Source: Pseudomonas saxonica
GTDB lineage: Bacteria > Pseudomonadota > Gammaproteobacteria > Pseudomonadales > Pseudomonadaceae
Reading direction: 5' to 3'
Assembly: GCF_007858365.1 (NCBI RefSeq)
Contig: NZ_VFIO01000006.1
Span: forward strand, 62,001-126,000
Length of the DNA stretch: 64,000 nt
A program made the position numbers and the translations under genes. Of the stretch, positions 18,383 to 27,154 are shown one piece after another. Position 1 is the first letter of the stretch. Each line of letters begins with the position of its first letter. The notes under the pieces were generated by a model. The model searched no databases, was not told where the DNA came from, and saw nothing but the letters and a program-made list of their open reading frames with translations.

Positions 18383-18773
18383 GTTGTTGTCCTCAAGTTT
18401 GTCCCTGATGCTGAATAAGTAGAAAGATCCTTTCGACGGGTCGTACAGATAGGGATTAGCGATAGTTGCGTTCGGCGTTTATGTGCCTTGCTCAAGGTAA
18501 TAGCGACCGAAACACAAGAATCTGCTCGTTTACCAAATATGTATAGCTGGTAGAACTATCAGGTACTTGCCTGAACTGACGGCCATCAAGCCAGCATCTG
18601 TTGGACGATCCGTCAGTTGCACTAAAGCGAGTGCGCGCAAATCGATTGCGAGCACTGAAAGTGCGCTTAATGCAAACATGGCCGTTTTCCATTGCATGCA
18701 CTTACCGGTAGTCACCGACCCGGCCAGACGACCTCAGCCTGCCCTGTTGCCAGGCACAGGCTGAGTCACAGCG
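18383..18773. other. Intergenic region between pgm and the LodA-like gene
   Basis: About 390 bases. The right end holds a hairpin that probably ends pgm; the left part must carry the promoter of the LodA-like gene. A 61-codon frame with a hydrophobic N-terminus (18530-18715, reverse) was considered and not accepted. Confidence 0.5.
18733..18765 (-). terminator. Hairpin downstream of pgm
   Basis: CTCAGCCTG pairs perfectly with CAGGCTGAG over a 15-base loop, eight bases beyond the pgm stop on the reverse strand. There is no T run, so it may act as a 3' stabilising structure or a weak terminator. Confidence 0.5.
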
Positions 18774-20414
18774 TTACGAGATGGCCGCATCCACCAGCAC
18801 TTGAGCTTCGTCGACCAGACGGGCGAGGTGCTCATCGCCGATAAAGCTTTCGGCGTAGATCTTGTAAATGTCTTCAGTGCCTGACGGTCGTGCCGCGAAC
18901 CAGCCGTTTTCAGTCATCACCTTCAAACCGCCAATGGCCTGATTATTACCGGGCGCATGGCTGAGGATTTGGGTAATGGTTTCGCCCGCAAGATGAGTCG
19001 ACTTGACCTGCTCAGGCGACAACTTGCTCAACAGGGCTTTTTGCTGCGGGGTGGCTTGGGCATCGACACGGGTCGAGAACGGCCGGCCCAGATCTTCAGT
19101 CATTTTTTGATACAGCTGAGAAGGGTCACGACCCGTACGGGCGGTCATTTCTGCGGCCAGAAGTGAGGGGATCAAGCCATCCTTGTCGGTCGACCAGACG
19201 CTGCCGTCCAGACGCAAGAACGAAGCTCCCGCGCTCTCTTCTCCACCAAACCCCAGTGAACCCTCGAACAAACCATCTGCGAACCATTTAAAGCCCACCG
19301 GTACTTCATACAATCGACGTCCGAGGCGCGCACTCACCCGATCGATCAAGCCACTGCTAACCACGGTTTTGCCGACGGCTGCATCTGCACGCCACTGCGG
19401 GCGGTTGTTGAACAGATAATCAATCGACACCGCCAGGTAACTGTTGGGTGCCAGCAAGCCACCGGATGGCGTGACAATGCCATGACGATCATGGTCTGGG
19501 TCACAGGCGAATGCCACGTCAAAGCGCTCTTTGAGCCCGATCAAGCCTTGCATCGCATAGCTGGAAGACGGGTCCATGCGGATGCGCCCATCCCAGTCAA
19601 CGCACATAAAACGGAACGTTGGGTCTACCGAGGTGTTGACGACTTCAAGGTTCAACCCATAGTGCTCGCCGATGGCTGACCAGTAACGCACACCCGCACC
19701 ACCCAGCGGATCAACGCCCAAACGCAAATTGGCACCGCGCAGGGTGTCCATATCGATGACGTTTTTCAGATCGCCAACATAGGTATTAAGGTAGTCGTGA
19801 CGGTGCGTGGTGCCCGCTTTCAAGGCTTGCTCATAACTGATGCGCTTGACGCCCGAGAGCCGGGCAGCCAGCAATTCATTGGCTTTGGCTTCGATCCACT
19901 TGGTTACATCGGTATCAGCCGGGCCACCGTTTGGCGGGTTGTATTTGAAACCACCACTTTCTGGCGGGTTGTGCGACGGAGTAATCACAACGCCGTCGGC
20001 CAGGCCCGAAGTGCGGCCACGGTTGTAGCAAATGATCGCGTGGGAGATGGCGGGTGTCGGTGTGTATTCATCGTTCGCCGCAATCATGGTTTCGACGCCA
20101 TTGGCCGCAAAAACTTCCAGTGCGCTGGCACCCGCCGGGGTCGACAGCGCATGGGTGTCGATGCCGACGAACAGCGGACCGTTAATGCCTTTCATCTGGC
20201 GGTACAGGCAAATAGCCTGACTGATAGCCAGCACATGCCACTCATTAAAGCTCAGCTCAAACGAGCTGCCGCGGTGCCCCGACGTGCCGAAAGCAACACG
20301 CTGTGTGGCAATGGCAGCGTCGGGTTGACCGGTGTAATAAGCGGTCACCAGTCGCGGTATATCGACCAGCAGTTGAGCTGGAGCCGGTTTGCCCGCAAGA
20401 GGACTGAGTGTCAT
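18774..20414 (-). CDS. pgm: Phosphoglucomutase (alpha-D-glucose phosphate-specific)
   Basis: Interconverts glucose-1-phosphate and glucose-6-phosphate, feeding GalU and glycogen or trehalose pathways. At 546 residues it belongs to the longer glucose-specific branch. Visible motifs: substrate/phosphate loop [10 protein letters not shown] near residue 43, catalytic phosphoserine loop [11 protein letters not shown] near 145, the metal-binding DPDHDRHG, the sugar-binding [12 protein letters not shown] and the C-terminal phosphate-binding [12 protein letters not shown]. Monocistronic, divergent from ecotin. Confidence 0.96.
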   Translation of the reverse strand: MTLSPLAGKPAPAQLLVDIPRLVTAYYTGQPDAAIATQRVAFGTSGHRGSSFELSFNEWHVLAISQAICLYRQMKGINGPLFVGIDTHALSTPAGASALEVFAANGVETMIAANDEYTPTPAISHAIICYNRGRTSGLADGVVITPSHNPPESGGFKYNPPNGGPADTDVTKWIEAKANELLAARLSGVKRISYEQALKAGTTHRHDYLNTYVGDLKNVIDMDTLRGANLRLGVDPLGGAGVRYWSAIGEHYGLNLEVVNTSVDPTFRFMCVDWDGRIRMDPSSSYAMQGLIGLKERFDVAFACDPDHDRHGIVTPSGGLLAPNSYLAVSIDYLFNNRPQWRADAAVGKTVVSSGLIDRVSARLGRRLYEVPVGFKWFADGLFEGSLGFGGEESAGASFLRLDGSVWSTDKDGLIPSLLAAEMTARTGRDPSQLYQKMTEDLGRPFSTRVDAQATPQQKALLSKLSPEQVKSTHLAGETITQILSHAPGNNQAIGGLKVMTENGWFAARPSGTEDIYKIYAESFIGDEHLARLVDEAQVLVDAAIS

Positions 20415-20627
20415 GCAAAAACCTCGGGAAATAATGATTCGGAGGAAAAAAAACAGTTTACTGGCACTTCGACATTGGCGAGAAGCAATCTATCCCGACA
20501 ACGGGCCGATTTTGCACTTAAATAGACTTGTCGTTGTCTGATTGCGCCACGACGACGAGAATACACCCGCGTTCAGTGCGCATCTTTCAAGTCGACACCT
20601 ATTTATGTTTTGGAATAAGGAAACCGC

Positions 20628-21104
20628 ATGAAACCATTCGTCATCAGCGCAGCACTTTTACTGAGTGCGCTGTGCAGCGTAGCCCACGCGGCCAAACTGG
20701 AAGACGTGGCCCCCTACCCCAAAGCCGAAACCGGGTTCAGCCGCCAGGTCATCTATCTGCCCAAGCAGAAGAATGAAGACGATTACAAAGTTCAAATCAT
20801 TGCCGGTAAAACCTTGCAAGTGGACTGTAATCAGCAACGACTGGGCGGCAAGCTGGAAGAAAAAACCCTCAAAGGCTGGGGTTATCCGATGTATCGCCTG
20901 AATAAGGTGACGGGCCCGGCGAGTACTATGATGGCTTGCCCGCAAGGCAAAGCCCATCCTGAGTTTGTTCCGGTGGTGGGTGAAGGTTTTATGCTGCGTT
21001 ACAACAGCAAGTTGCCGATTGTGGTATATGTGCCCAAGGACATAGAAGTGCGCTATCGCATCTGGTCGGCTTCCAAACAGATCAAGCAGGCTGTTAGCGA
21101 GTGA
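20628..21104 (+). CDS. eco: Ecotin, periplasmic serine protease inhibitor
   Basis: A 158-residue precursor with a Sec signal peptide ending AHA near residue 22. The mature part has the ecotin sequence pattern [12 protein letters not shown] near its N-terminus and the reactive-site loop STMMACP, with methionine at P1 and P1' and the loop cysteine that pairs with the cysteine in VDCNQQ. Family role: dimeric inhibitor of trypsin-like and elastase-like proteases, protecting the cell from host or predator proteases. AAGGAAACCGC precedes the start; the gene stands alone, divergent from pgm. Confidence 0.95.
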   Translation: MKPFVISAALLLSALCSVAHAAKLEDVAPYPKAETGFSRQVIYLPKQKNEDDYKVQIIAGKTLQVDCNQQRLGGKLEEKTLKGWGYPMYRLNKVTGPASTMMACPQGKAHPEFVPVVGEGFMLRYNSKLPIVVYVPKDIEVRYRIWSASKQIKQAVSE

Positions 21105-21149
21105 AGGCCCCAAAATAAATACTCAGCGGCCCTTATTGCTCCACTGGAC

Positions 21150-22100
21150 TCAACTTCCTGTAGCAGGGCCGGAGAGTGCCGGGTACTGCGAACTGACCGC
21201 TTGAACAAAGTCGGCGGCTTGCGCTTTTATCCAGTCCATCAGTCTGGCTATATCAGGCTCTGTTTGACGCCCTTCCTTGCAGATAATGTAGTAAGTCGCT
21301 GGCGATATCATTGCAGCCCCGCTTAGAGCAACCAGACTTCCCTCCTCTAATAGGTCATAGACCAGCGCGGTTCGCCCCAATGCTATTCCCCCACCCTTGA
21401 CTGCCAGGCTGATTGCCAGGCTGGAGTCAGGAAATCGAGGGCCCTGGTGATAAGTTGGCGCCGGTAAATCCTGAAAAGCGAACCAGCTTTCCCACCCGGG
21501 GCACAACGGGTCATCGACCCGATGTATCAAAGGGTACCGAGCGATATCCATCAAGGAGATGTCACCGTTACGGCGACGAAACTCCGGCGAGCATACGGGG
21601 AATACCGCGTCGCGCATCAATCGCTCTACGTGTTGGCCGGGGTAGTGACCGTACCCCATTACAATGGCGACATCGTATTGAGTGGCGTCCAGGTTGGTGG
21701 CACTTAAATCGGCATTTGTTAAAACCAGATCCAGGTTCAAACAAGCGTCACTCTGAGAGGCATGCATCCTGGGGATCAGCCAGGCGGAGCACAATGACGA
21801 AGTACAGTAGAGATGCAATGGAGACGAGTTGCCGCGATTGAGTGAATGCAAAACTTCGTCAAGGTTCGTAAAAAATGAATGAATAACGGGCAGCAACGCC
21901 TCGCCAGCGGCTGTCAACTTGACGCCACGCGAGTGCCGCTCAAACAACTGCACATCCCACCACTCTTCAAGGCCTGATATTTGATGGCTGATCGCACTCG
22001 CGGTCAGATTCAATTCAGTGGCGGCACGAGCAAAACTACCGGTTTGGGCCGCGCAAACGAATGCCTGAAGCATGGGGGTTGGCGGCGGACGTTGGGGCAT
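21150..22100 (-). CDS. LysR family transcriptional regulator (GcvA-like)
   Basis: A 316-residue regulator. Its DNA-binding domain has the LQAFVCAAQTGSFARAATELNLTASAISHQI signature of the GcvA/AmpR-like subgroup, followed by the effector domain with LYCTSSLCSAWLIPRM and a late GGGIALGRTALV segment. It overlaps the preceding transporter gene (TAATG), so it is the last gene of a three-gene operon with an EamA exporter and an oxoglutarate dioxygenase. That implies control by its own operon or feedback on it. Effector unknown. Confidence 0.9.
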   Translation of the reverse strand: MPQRPPPTPMLQAFVCAAQTGSFARAATELNLTASAISHQISGLEEWWDVQLFERHSRGVKLTAAGEALLPVIHSFFTNLDEVLHSLNRGNSSPLHLYCTSSLCSAWLIPRMHASQSDACLNLDLVLTNADLSATNLDATQYDVAIVMGYGHYPGQHVERLMRDAVFPVCSPEFRRRNGDISLMDIARYPLIHRVDDPLCPGWESWFAFQDLPAPTYHQGPRFPDSSLAISLAVKGGGIALGRTALVYDLLEEGSLVALSGAAMISPATYYIICKEGRQTEPDIARLMDWIKAQAADFVQAVSSQYPALSGPATGS

Positions 22101-22948
22101 TAGTTACTCACCTTGATCAAGATAATCCCGCACACAATCACAAACGCCGAGAGCAGTCGCCTCCAGCCAAACCGCTCATGAAAAAACAAGGCAGCAATGA
22201 TTGCGCCGATGATAACACTGGTTTCTCGCAGCGCTGACACCTTGGCCACGGCATCCAGAGAGAGTGCAAACAGCACCAGACCATAAGACGTCAGGTAAAA
22301 CACCCCTCCCAACACGCCGACGCGCCAGTGACGACGAACCGCATGAGCAAGCGCCGAGCGCTCTTTGCAAAATGCCAGCAGCGGAATCGGAATACTCTGA
22401 AAGACTGTCAGGTAGATGATGTACTGCAACACGGTATCGCTGGCCCTGACCCCTTTGGCGTCCACCACCGTATAGGCAGCAATAAAGACCCCCGCACAAA
22501 TAGCCATCATGATGGGCTTTAGCAAATGAGCGGTCATCTTGCGCACAAACGTCAGGCTGATAATGCCCGCGCAAATCAATAAAACACCTGCCATTGCCTG
22601 AAAGGATAAATGCTCATGCAGCAGGAAATAGGAAAAGAGCGCCACCAGCACCGGCGGTACTCCGCGCATAATCGGGTAGACCTGACCGAAGTCCCCTGTC
22701 TCATAGGCCTTGATCAAAAACAGTCGATACACCGTGTTGAGCACGACTGAAACCAACACATACCCTGCAACGTGCAGACTTGGCACATTAACCAGTGGCA
22801 ATGCCGCAAGGCAGATCACCAAAGCCGTTGCATCGACCATGGCTAACGTCATGAAGCGACTGCTTCCCGCTCTAACCACCGCATTCCAGGTGGCGTGCAT
22901 AAACGCTGAAATCAAGACGAGCGTGATTGCGATATCGGAGTTATCCAT
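22100..22948 (-). CDS. EamA/DMT family transporter
   Basis: A 282-residue inner-membrane protein with about ten hydrophobic segments arranged as two EamA repeats; repeat one begins ISAFMHATWNAVVRAG, and repeat two ends in HERFGWRRLLSAFVIVCGIIL. Family members export metabolites such as amino acids or purines. I chose the ATG at 22948 because the EamA fold begins there; an ATG at 22996 directly after the upstream stop would add 16 residues. It is coupled to the LysR gene downstream and follows the dioxygenase gene, so it may move that enzyme's substrate or product. Confidence 0.85.
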   Translation of the reverse strand: MDNSDIAITLVLISAFMHATWNAVVRAGSSRFMTLAMVDATALVICLAALPLVNVPSLHVAGYVLVSVVLNTVYRLFLIKAYETGDFGQVYPIMRGVPPVLVALFSYFLLHEHLSFQAMAGVLLICAGIISLTFVRKMTAHLLKPIMMAICAGVFIAAYTVVDAKGVRASDTVLQYIIYLTVFQSIPIPLLAFCKERSALAHAVRRHWRVGVLGGVFYLTSYGLVLFALSLDAVAKVSALRETSVIIGAIIAALFFHERFGWRRLLSAFVIVCGIILIKVSN

Positions 22949-23000
22949 GGGCTCTGCTTTTTTTGATGAGAGAGTATGAAAGACGGCCGCTTTCATGGAG

Positions 23001-23951
23001 CTACGACGGTTTGCGTAACCACATACGCAACATGTAACGGTTAAGGGTGGCCAGGCAGTCGCTGTCACTGATTTCTGCACGGGGAGCATGCTGCTCAATA
23101 AATTGCGTTCGTGTATGCAAGAACTTGTTATCCGCCGAAACCAGTACTTGGCCGGGCTCCAACAAAATTCGATGCTGCACGCTGGATTGATCCAGGGCGG
23201 TGTCAAGAAAGTCCAGCGCCTGCACTTGAAGAGCGGTTAACGGTTGGCCAGCCTTGAGGTGAGCCGATTCAATGTAAACCCGGAAATATCTGATTTGAGG
23301 AATACCCTCATCGGAAAAACTCAGGATTGGAGCCCTGAATAACTGTTCTTCCTCAGCCATCCCCCGATTCTCGAAAAGGAAATCCCCTTTAAGCACTTCG
23401 AGTATCTCTGGAAATGCCGTTAATTCGACATACACCGCGCTGGCGTCTATCAGAATACTTTCACCGCCCAGCAGCGCTTTTTGCCCGCAAGCAAGTATCA
23501 GGTAATCAATAGGGACTGGGTCGCTCACGCCATCGTTATGTACGTAGGCACCTTGTTTGGTCTGATGATATCTGGCGCCCTCCTCAATGCTTTTGCCTCC
23601 CCGGTCATAGACCTCGATCATGTGATGCCCCAAATGGTTTTGCACCATCGGTACACCCAACAGAGAGCCGAATGTCCAAATCAGTGATTTAAAGCGGGCG
23701 AGCGTATCAACCTTGAAACCGTCGATGAGCAGTACATGACGTTCGTGATCAATCATGTTTCTGACAGTGCCCAGTTCCTCAAGCAGGGCGCCTGAGCACT
23801 GGGAGTCAAGGAGAGCCGGCGTGACATCGATCCGGTGTGTCAAAGAATCAGGGGCCAGTTTATCTTGGGCCGCCAACAATTCATTGAAGGCATTATTTGA
23901 CAGTTTGAACTTAGAGACTTCTTGACGAAAGTTACTAACGTTTAGGGTCAT
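23001..23951 (-). CDS. TauD/TfdA-like Fe(II)/2-oxoglutarate dioxygenase
   Basis: A 316-residue protein with the facial triad of non-heme iron dioxygenases: HND (His138, Asp140) in the AYVHNDGVSDP context and the distal His279 followed by Arg281 in NKFLHTRTQF, the oxoglutarate-binding arginine region. The middle (LILACGQKALLGGESILIDA) fits the clavaminate-synthase/TauD fold. Taurine- or 2,4-D-specific residues cannot be judged. The gene heads an operon with an exporter and a LysR regulator, a layout typical of a small hydroxylation-and-export pathway, possibly for a modified amino acid. Confidence 0.8.
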   Translation of the reverse strand: MTLNVSNFRQEVSKFKLSNNAFNELLAAQDKLAPDSLTHRIDVTPALLDSQCSGALLEELGTVRNMIDHERHVLLIDGFKVDTLARFKSLIWTFGSLLGVPMVQNHLGHHMIEVYDRGGKSIEEGARYHQTKQGAYVHNDGVSDPVPIDYLILACGQKALLGGESILIDASAVYVELTAFPEILEVLKGDFLFENRGMAEEEQLFRAPILSFSDEGIPQIRYFRVYIESAHLKAGQPLTALQVQALDFLDTALDQSSVQHRILLEPGQVLVSADNKFLHTRTQFIEQHAPRAEISDSDCLATLNRYMLRMWLRKPS

Positions 23952-24120
23952 GGCATGTTTTTTTATGGGTTTTAAGTGCAGCCATTAAACTAAGCCAGAC
24001 GCGTAGGCGAAAAGCGAAAGGTCATCAGCGCTGCCATTAAAAACCATCATGCCTGCTGTCGGTAAGTTCGCCCCATTCCCGGCACGTCCCGGCACGCTTA
24101 GCGAGCAAGGGGGACACACC

Positions 24121-24498
24121 TCACTTCAACAGTTCCTGTATCTGTTCTTGCAAGGTATCGAGGTCAAAGGGCTTGGCCAAAATCGGTGCCTTGCGGGTAA
24201 TCGGGCTGCCCGTTTCACGAATTTCCGCCGGATAACCACTGATGAAGATCACTTTCAGATCCGGCCGTAATTTAACTGCGGGCTCTGCAATATCAACCCC
24301 TGAAATGCCACCCGGCAGTCGGAAATCAGTGACCATCAAATCCAGATGCGGCTTGCTCGCCAAAATTTCAAAGGCCCGCTGCCCGTTTTCCGCTTGCAAC
24401 ACTCGATAGCCTACACCCGACAGATAAGCGCTTAACACCATCAGGATCGAGGGATCGTCCTCAACAATCAAAACAACATCTTGCGCATCTTCACTCAT
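24121..24498 (-). CDS. Single-domain response regulator
   Basis: A 125-residue receiver domain with no output domain. The acidic pocket (VEDDPS), phospho-acceptor aspartate in VTDFRLPGG, the threonine/serine position in FISGYP and lysine in LAKPFD are all in place. It lies 66 bases after the hybrid kinase gene on the same strand and probably closes the chemosensory-like cluster, taking or draining phosphate from the kinases. Confidence 0.9.
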   Translation of the reverse strand: MSEDAQDVVLIVEDDPSILMVLSAYLSGVGYRVLQAENGQRAFEILASKPHLDLMVTDFRLPGGISGVDIAEPAVKLRPDLKVIFISGYPAEIRETGSPITRKAPILAKPFDLDTLQEQIQELLK

Positions 24499-24564
24499 GG
24501 GAAACCCTAATCCGTACTATCGCTGCCATTACGACCTCACGCCGAGCGAGAGGTTGCGGCCAAT

Positions 24565-25761
24565 TCATGACTTTTGCACCAACGGTAGGCTGACCCTGAA
24601 CAAAGCGCCCTCGCCCAACGTACTGTGTACGCTGATAGAACCGTTGTGAGCGGCGATGATCTGCTCAGAAATAAACAGCCCCAACCCCAGCCCGCTCACA
24701 ACGTCACTCCCGGCAACCCGCTCGAATTGATGGAAAATTCGTTTCTGGTTTTCTTCACTGATGCCAATACCCTGGTCTCTCACGTCGATGATGGCACTCG
24801 CCCCTTCAACATAAACAGAAACCTGCACCGGTTTGCGGGCACCGTAGCGCAATGCGTTGGTCAGCAAGTTGGACACTACCTGCTCTATTCGGAATTCATC
24901 CCACTGACCTATCACTGACTGGCGAACGGTAAAGTCGACTCGCGATTGTGCTGCGCTGATTTGCGCTGCGAAGCTTTCGAGCAGATTGGCCACAGTTTGC
25001 GACAAGTCAAACGTCGAGGGGCGAATCGATAACTTGCCGGTGCGTATGCGCGACACATCCAGCATGTCTTCTATCAGGCGGATAAGGCTCTGAATCTGGC
25101 GTTCGTCGCGATCGACCATGGCGTGCATTTTGTCCATGGTAAAGGCAGCGGCATTTTCGCGGGCCAGATGCATTTTGCGCAGCTGGGTTTCAAGAATCAG
25201 TCCATTGAGTGGCGTACGAACTTCATGAGAAACAATCGACATGAAATCGTCGCGCATACGCACCGCATGCTCAAGCTCACACTGGGTAACTTTCAGTTGT
25301 GCCAGCAAGGTTTCTTGCTCGCGGCGGCTCTGTTCCAGCGCTTCAACCTGATGCTTCATGGCCTTGCTTTGTCGATACAACTCGACAAACACATTGACCT
25401 TACTTTTGACCGCATGGATATCCAGTGGCTTGTGTAAAAAGTCCACGGCACCACTTTCGTAGCCCTTGAAGGCATAGTTCATCTCGCGCCCGGCGGCACT
25501 GACAAACACGATCGGGATATTTTTGGTTTTTTCAGTACCGCGCATTAACTCGGCCAGTTCAAAGCCGTTCATACCCGGCATCTGAACATCAAGAATGGCC
25601 ATCGCAAACTCATGTTGCAGTAATAGCGACAGCGCCTCGTCCGCGGACAGGGCTTTGTAAACCGTGCGATCCTCGCGTGTGATCAACGCTTCCAGCGCCA
25701 GCAAGTTCTCAGGCAGATCGTCAACGATCAGCAACTTGGCTTGAATTTCACTTAGTAGCAT
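24565..25761 (-). CDS. Response regulator / histidine kinase hybrid (REC-HisKA-HATPase)
   Basis: A 398-residue soluble protein. Order: receiver domain (LLIVDDLPEN; acceptor Asp in AILDVQMPGMNG near residue 57), a coiled linker (about 125-165), HisKA with VSHEVRTPLNG near residue 175, and an HATPase_c domain with VRDQGIGIS and SGLGLGLFISEQI. It has no membrane segment. The ATG overlaps the cheB stop (TAATG). It probably takes phosphate through its N-terminal receiver and passes it on to the single-domain regulator downstream. Confidence 0.92.
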   Translation of the reverse strand: MLLSEIQAKLLIVDDLPENLLALEALITREDRTVYKALSADEALSLLLQHEFAMAILDVQMPGMNGFELAELMRGTEKTKNIPIVFVSAAGREMNYAFKGYESGAVDFLHKPLDIHAVKSKVNVFVELYRQSKAMKHQVEALEQSRREQETLLAQLKVTQCELEHAVRMRDDFMSIVSHEVRTPLNGLILETQLRKMHLARENAAAFTMDKMHAMVDRDERQIQSLIRLIEDMLDVSRIRTGKLSIRPSTFDLSQTVANLLESFAAQISAAQSRVDFTVRQSVIGQWDEFRIEQVVSNLLTNALRYGARKPVQVSVYVEGASAIIDVRDQGIGISEENQKRIFHQFERVAGSDVVSGLGLGLFISEQIIAAHNGSISVHSTLGEGALFRVSLPLVQKS

Positions 25762-26342
25762 TAGATTCGTTCCAGCTCGACGAGCAAACGGGCAATGCCG
25801 TGCAAAGGAAGGATGTAGTCCGGTTGGCAGCGTTCAAGCGCTGCATGCGGCATGGTGGCCACAAGGGCTTCGGTCGGGTCTTGCACAATGGTCAAACCGC
25901 CTTGCTGTTTGACCGTTAGCAACCCTTGGGCACCATCCTGGTTAGCCCCCGTCAGTAATATTGCAGCCAGACGCGATTGATACACATCGGCTGCCGACTC
26001 AAAAAGGTAGTCAATGGAGGGGCGGGAATAGTGCACCCGCTCCTCGCGGCTCAATGAAAAACTGTGATCGTGCTCTATCGAGACATGATAACCGGGGGCC
26101 GCAAAGTACAAGGTCCCCGGGGCAATAGGCTCTTTGTCGTCGACTTCCTTGACCGGTAATAACAAACGATTGTTGAACACAGCGGCCAGCTGGCTGCGAC
26201 GCTCATCAGGAATATGCAAGACCACAATAACCGGCAACCGAAAGCCTGGTTGAACGTTGGCAAAAAGCGTCAGCAATGCCTCGACGCCACCTGAGGAGGC
26301 GCCAATGACCACAGCGTCTACAGCCCTGAGTTCGGTGGTCAT
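25761..26342 (-). CDS. CheB-type methylesterase, catalytic domain only
   Basis: A 193-residue protein equal to the CheB C-terminal domain, with no receiver domain. The catalytic triad of the family is visible: Ser16 in IGASSGGVEA, His43 in VVLHIPDERR and Asp136 in LTGANQDGAQG. Classical CheB removes methyl groups from chemoreceptor glutamates. Here no chemoreceptor is nearby, and the start overlaps cheR by ATGA, so it works with the neighbouring CheR on an unknown target, perhaps the hybrid kinase. Confidence 0.9.
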   Translation of the reverse strand: MTTELRAVDAVVIGASSGGVEALLTLFANVQPGFRLPVIVVLHIPDERRSQLAAVFNNRLLLPVKEVDDKEPIAPGTLYFAAPGYHVSIEHDHSFSLSREERVHYSRPSIDYLFESAADVYQSRLAAILLTGANQDGAQGLLTVKQQGGLTIVQDPTEALVATMPHAALERCQPDYILPLHGIARLLVELERI

Positions 26343-27154
26343 AGCTTTCGGTAGATCCGTTCTTGCTTGAGCACCGGCGCAAACGCTTTGCTGTAATCCG
26401 AAAAATCGAGAGTTTCCTTGCTACCCAGCATCAGAAAACCGCGATGACAAAGTGACTCATGGAACAAACCAAACGCTCGGTTTTGAAGATTTTTGTTGAA
26501 GTAAATCAACACGTTACGGCACGAAATTAAATTAGTTTCTGAAAACACACTGTCGGTCGCCAGGCTGTGGTCGGCGAACGTGACGTTCTCACACAAGCTC
26601 TTGTCAAAGATGGCGTAGTCATAAGCCGCCGTGTAGTAATCGGCAAACGAGCGTTGACCTCCCGCCTTTTGGTAATTGCTGGTGTAGCCGCGGATGCTTT
26701 CCATCGAGAAAATGCCTTGCTTGGCTTTTTCCAGCGAACGCGGATTGATATCGGTGGCATAAATAATGGTGCGGTCCAGCAGCCCTTCTTCCCGCAGCAA
26801 GATGGCCATTGAGTAGACCTCTTCGCCGGTGCTGCAACCGGCGATCCAGATTTTCAGCGAGGGGTAGGTCTTGAGAATAGGCACCACCTCCTGGCGGATC
26901 GCCAGGAAGTGCTCAGGATCGCGAAACATCTCACTGACCGGAATCGTCAAATACTGCAACAACTGCATAAACACAGTCGGGTCATGCAGCACGCGCTCCT
27001 GCAAGGCCGAAATAGTGTTGCAGTCGAACTGACGCATTGCGTGATGGACACGGCGCTTCACCGAAGCACCGGAGTAGTCACGAAAGTCATAGCTGTATTT
27101 GAGGTAGATCGCTTCGATCAGCAACCTCAATTCAATGTCGGTGTTTCGATGCAC
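26339..27154 (-). CDS. CheR-type protein-glutamate methyltransferase
   Basis: A 271-residue SAM-dependent methyltransferase. Visible: N-terminal helical domain, VSEMFRDPEHF, the SAM-binding IWIAGCSTGEEVYSMAI, YATDINPRSLEKA, and SCRNVLIYFNK near the active site. Length equals classical CheR, without the TPR extension found in some non-chemotaxis members. It begins with GTG directly at the hybrid kinase stop (TAA|GTG) and overlaps cheB, so kinase, CheR and CheB are one translational unit. Confidence 0.93.
   Translation of the reverse strand: MHRNTDIELRLLIEAIYLKYSYDFRDYSGASVKRRVHHAMRQFDCNTISALQERVLHDPTVFMQLLQYLTIPVSEMFRDPEHFLAIRQEVVPILKTYPSLKIWIAGCSTGEEVYSMAILLREEGLLDRTIIYATDINPRSLEKAKQGIFSMESIRGYTSNYQKAGGQRSFADYYTAAYDYAIFDKSLCENVTFADHSLATDSVFSETNLISCRNVLIYFNKNLQNRAFGLFHESLCHRGFLMLGSKETLDFSDYSKAFAPVLKQERIYRKL

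Noticed and set aside
18530..18715. 61-codon reverse frame with a hydrophobic N-terminus upstream of the LodA-like gene
   Set aside because: It starts with GTG without a ribosome-binding site, ends abruptly, and the signal-like stretch is not followed by a plausible mature part; an overlapping frame of similar length exists.
19797..20525. 242-codon plus-strand frame opposite pgm
   Set aside because: Shadow of pgm; no family resemblance and runs into the pgm promoter.
22949..23206. N-terminal extension of the EamA transporter
   Set aside because: The extra 86 codons overlap the coding end of the dioxygenase gene and have atypical composition; the family fold begins at 22948.
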